From an uncultured Clostridia bacterium (GTDB lineage: Bacteria > Bacillota > Clostridia > Christensenellales > Borkfalkiaceae), in the NCBI GenBank assembly GCA_944338265.1, contig CALVLO010000060.1, forward strand, positions 1 to 8,688: 8,688 nt of DNA, written 5' to 3'. A program made the position numbers and the translations under genes. Positions 6,695-8,688 of this stretch are shown here, piece after piece (positions within the stretch are counted from its first letter, which is position 1; each line of letters opens with the position of its first letter). Under the pieces are notes generated by a model. That model was not told the DNA's origin. It ran no database searches and saw nothing but the letters and a program-made list of their open reading frames with translations.

Positions 6695-7333
6695 TTATAT
6701 GATCAGATCGATGAGTTCGGAAAAACGCGCGAGTTCGTAGGTCGCGATATGCGCCTTCGCCGCATCGCCCACCGCCGCGCAGTCCATTCCGCCCGCAAAG
6801 GCAGCCTGTACGCCCGCAACAGCATCTTCCACCACCAAACACTCCTTCGGCTCCAACCCGAGCATCTCCTGCGCAGCAAGAAACACCTCCGGATCGGGCT
6901 TGGAGTTTACGATATTTGTGCCATCCGAGACGGCATGGAAAAACCCTTCCAGCCCAACCTTACGCAGGATGAGCTTGGCGTTTTTGGAGCTGCTGCCGAT
7001 GGCAAGCTTCACCCCGGAAGTTTTAAGCGTCGTGAGCACCAAAAGCACCTCGCGGCTGACGTCTGCGGGCGTCATGCGGCTGAGATAGCCGCGGTAGATC
7101 TCGTTCTTCTCCGCCGCAAGCGCCTCCTTTTGCTCCTGCGAATAGGAGACGGACGAAGCCTCTAACACGATCTCCAAACTCTCCATGCGGGAAACGCCCC
7201 GCAGCCGCCTGTTCACCGTCTCGTTGAACGGGATCCTGAGGCGGTCTGCAAGCTGCTTCCACGCAAGATAATGATACCGGTCTGTTTGGACGATCACGCC
7301 GTCCAAGTCAAAAATTACGCCTTTATAATTCAT
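6695..7333 (-). CDS. pgmB: Beta-phosphoglucomutase (HAD superfamily)
   Basis: 212 residues, about the usual length, cytoplasmic. It converts beta-D-glucose 1-phosphate to glucose 6-phosphate through beta-glucose 1,6-bisphosphate. Active-site residues line up with Lactococcus lactis beta-PGM almost number for number: FDLDGV gives nucleophile Asp9 and acid/base Asp11; GVSR gives Arg49 in the cap; GSSSKN (113-118) gives Ser114, Ser116, Lys117 and Asn118; KPDP gives Lys145; VVEDA gives Glu169 and Asp170 for magnesium. The cap domain is roughly residues 15-90. The cap motif RGVSRMESLE separates it from generic HAD phosphatases. It is tightly packed between the RDD gene (19 bp) and the GH127 gene (13 bp). 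Beta-glucose 1-phosphate normally comes from inverting disaccharide phosphorylases such as GH65; none is seen here, so the source is probably encoded outside the window. Confidence 0.94.
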   Translation of the reverse strand: MNYKGVIFDLDGVIVQTDRYHYLAWKQLADRLRIPFNETVNRRLRGVSRMESLEIVLEASSVSYSQEQKEALAAEKNEIYRGYLSRMTPADVSREVLLVLTTLKTSGVKLAIGSSSKNAKLILRKVGLEGFFHAVSDGTNIVNSKPDPEVFLAAQEMLGLEPKECLVVEDAVAGVQAAFAGGMDCAAVGDAAKAHIATYELARFSELIDLII

Positions 7334-7352
7334 GTCCTCTCTTCCTTACGAT

Positions 7353-8525
7353 CTACTCTTTCTCTTTTACGGCGGTGCGCGAGATCAGGTCTGTAAGCGC
7401 CCTGCGCTTCTGCCTGTCGCACAAGAGGCAGATGAGCGAGGCTGCAAGACAGGCGACCGCCGCAAGAAAGATCATATAAAATTTTACGCCGCCGAACAGA
7501 TCGCACATCAGGAAAAACGAGGTGTACCTTCCGTAAGTCAGCAAAACGACAAAAATGATATTCCCAAAACAGAGAATGCTCTCCGCGAGCCACCGCAACA
7601 GATAGTTATACCATTTGAGCCGCAGCCCCGCCGCGTGGATGCACCTGCCGCGCAAAAAGAGCACGGAAGCCGTCTGCCCCTTTGCAAGGAGCGGAACGAG
7701 CAGGAAGTACACCGCCGCAGAGACCGCATAGGCGATGCAGAGCTCGCCGATTTTGAGCGCGATGAGCGCCTCGCGCGCGGCAGAGAATCCCTCTTCGAGC
7801 TGCGCATAGGGCGCATAGTGGTTTGTAAGATCGGTGCGCGCCTCCTGCAAAATATCGTAATACGTTTGATACAGCTGCACATAGATCTCATCGGCATGAT
7901 ACACTTTGCCGTTCACCGTGGAAACTTTCTCGTTGATGCAGATGAGCCGATCGAGCGCCACGGCGACATCCCGCGCGAGCAGCGGAAACGCAGCTTCATC
8001 GAAATAGCCGTTCTCCGCATTGTTGCAGCCGGATAAAAAGAGCTCCTTTCCGTACTCTGCCCCCATCGCCGCGCCGCCGTCGGTAAAATCCACGGCATGC
8101 GACGGCTTGAAGACGCCGTAATAATAGAGCACGGAGCGTGCCGTCGTACCGCAGTCACCGTAAATGTGCGCCCCTTCATAAAAACTTGCATCTACAACGT
8201 CGGAACCGAGCGTCGAGCGCACCAAAGAATAGAGGAATGCCTCGCCTTGCTCGGGATCTTCCAACGCTTCGCCGCGTTCCTCGTTGTAGATCATGAGCTG
8301 CGCCTCGGTGAACTGCTCTACGATCTTCTGCCTGCGCTCCTCCATCCGCGCGTTCAGGCTGCGCAGACGGGCACTGCCCGCCACAAAGAGCGCATCCGTG
8401 GCACGGAAGACGACGAGCATCAGCACGATGAGGAGCAAACTGTCGATGAGAAAACCGACAATCCGCTTGGAAACGGAAAAAGGAGAGTTGAACTGATATT
8501 CGCTATCTGAAACTTCGTTTTTCAT
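7353..8525 (-). CDS. RDD-family membrane protein with large inserted loop domain
   Basis: 390 residues. Hydrophobic segments are near 23-43, 258-280, 306-332 and 349-369. RDD features are visible: SKRIVGFLID (19-28) opens the first helix with the conserved Arg and Asp, KGQT (282-285) matches the usual G-Q-T turn, LLRWLAESI (309-317) starts the third helix, and RRALTDLISRT (374-384) ends it with the last conserved Asp. Positive charges flank the helices in a way that puts both ends and the 281-305 loop inside. Between the first and second helices lie about 215 residues (44-257), predicted outside, beginning with a charged helix that could coil (51-83) and holding Cys125 and Cys167. Most RDD proteins are 130-200 residues and lack this insert. 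RDD proteins are usually annotated as of unknown or transport function. GGAG 6 nt before the ATG supports the start; the 41 bp before it (8526-8566) is AT-rich with no terminator. Confidence 0.83.
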   Translation of the reverse strand: MKNEVSDSEYQFNSPFSVSKRIVGFLIDSLLLIVLMLVVFRATDALFVAGSARLRSLNARMEERRQKIVEQFTEAQLMIYNEERGEALEDPEQGEAFLYSLVRSTLGSDVVDASFYEGAHIYGDCGTTARSVLYYYGVFKPSHAVDFTDGGAAMGAEYGKELFLSGCNNAENGYFDEAAFPLLARDVAVALDRLICINEKVSTVNGKVYHADEIYVQLYQTYYDILQEARTDLTNHYAPYAQLEEGFSAAREALIALKIGELCIAYAVSAAVYFLLVPLLAKGQTASVLFLRGRCIHAAGLRLKWYNYLLRWLAESILCFGNIIFVVLLTYGRYTSFFLMCDLFGGVKFYMIFLAAVACLAASLICLLCDRQKRRALTDLISRTAVKEKE

Positions 8526-8566
8526 GTCACTCTCCTTATTTTCCGTTTTATTTAGTTTTCATCCCC

Positions 8567-8688
8567 TCACTCTTTGCCGCCGCCCACCGAGATGCCTTCG
8601 ATGAAGAACCTTTGGAAGATGATATACACGATGATGAGCGGGATGAGTGCGATGAGACAGCTCGCGCACACCTGACCGGGCTCGCCGT
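8567..8688 (-). CDS. Carbohydrate ABC transporter permease, MalG type (C-terminal end only)
   Basis: Only the last 39 residues are inside the window; the 5' part lies beyond the right edge. They read as the end of a binding-protein-dependent sugar permease: GQVCASCLIALIPLI (4-18), then a last membrane helix running into IIFQRFFIEGI (22-32) and a short Gly-rich tail ending in GGGKE. This FQR.F.EGI ending is highly characteristic of the MalG/LacG/AraQ branch, the second permease of CUT1 importers. It implies that a solute-binding protein and a partner permease are encoded just outside, and that the glycosidases in this window act on what this importer brings in. The EAA loop that contacts the ATPase is not visible. 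Sugar specificity cannot be judged from this fragment. Confidence 0.92.
   Translation of the reverse strand, partial: GEPGQVCASCLIALIPLIIVYIIFQRFFIEGISVGGGKE

Noticed and set aside
8526..8566. AT-rich gap between the ABC permease and the RDD gene as promoter, terminator or tiny ORF
   Set aside because: There is no hairpin and no paired -35/-10; the four-codon ATG frame within it has no support as a gene.
1..8688. RNA genes, CRISPR repeats, transposase or phage genes, and attachment sites
   Set aside because: The window is almost fully occupied by coding sequence on one strand and no such pattern was seen on either strand.

Overview
The window is a single-direction gene cluster. All eight recognisable genes lie on the minus strand and are packed with 13 to 73 bp gaps or short overlaps, so transcription runs from high to low coordinates. 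The DNA is GC-rich. Gene style (strong GGAGG ribosome sites, a MalG-type sugar ABC permease, beta-phosphoglucomutase, GH127/DUF1680 and GH78 enzymes without signal peptides) suggests an anaerobic Clostridia-type member of the Firmicutes, perhaps from a gut or rumen. Taxonomy is inference only.

Layout in transcription order: (1) 3' end of a carbohydrate ABC transporter permease, cut by the right edge (8567-8688); (2) an RDD-family membrane protein with an unusually large loop domain (7353-8525); (3) beta-phosphoglucomutase (6695-7333); (4) a GH127-type beta-L-arabinofuranosidase-like enzyme (4921-6681); (5) after a 73 bp gap with a near-palindromic cre/LacI-type operator, a GH78 alpha-L-rhamnosidase (2586-4847); (6) a six-hairpin glycosidase of the GH63/trehalase-like type (1355-2593); (7) an SGNH/GDSL hydrolase (672-1358); (8) an MgtC/SapB-family membrane protein, cut by the left edge (1-655). 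Genes 5, 6 and 7 overlap by 8 and 4 bp and look translationally coupled.

Taken together this reads as an import-then-digest glycan locus. The ABC system would bring in an oligosaccharide or glycoside. Cytoplasmic enzymes would then remove L-arabinofuranose (GH127), L-rhamnose (GH78), a further sugar (GH63-like) and possibly acetyl groups (SGNH). Beta-phosphoglucomutase would feed beta-glucose-1-phosphate into glycolysis. The catalytic residues of GH78, GH127 and beta-phosphoglucomutase are visible and intact. The substrate cannot be read from sequence; a plant glycan carrying rhamnose and arabinose is the simplest guess. The RDD and MgtC proteins have no obvious sugar role.

There is no RNA gene, mobile element, CRISPR array or convincing terminator in the window, and no stretch over 300 bp without a gene.
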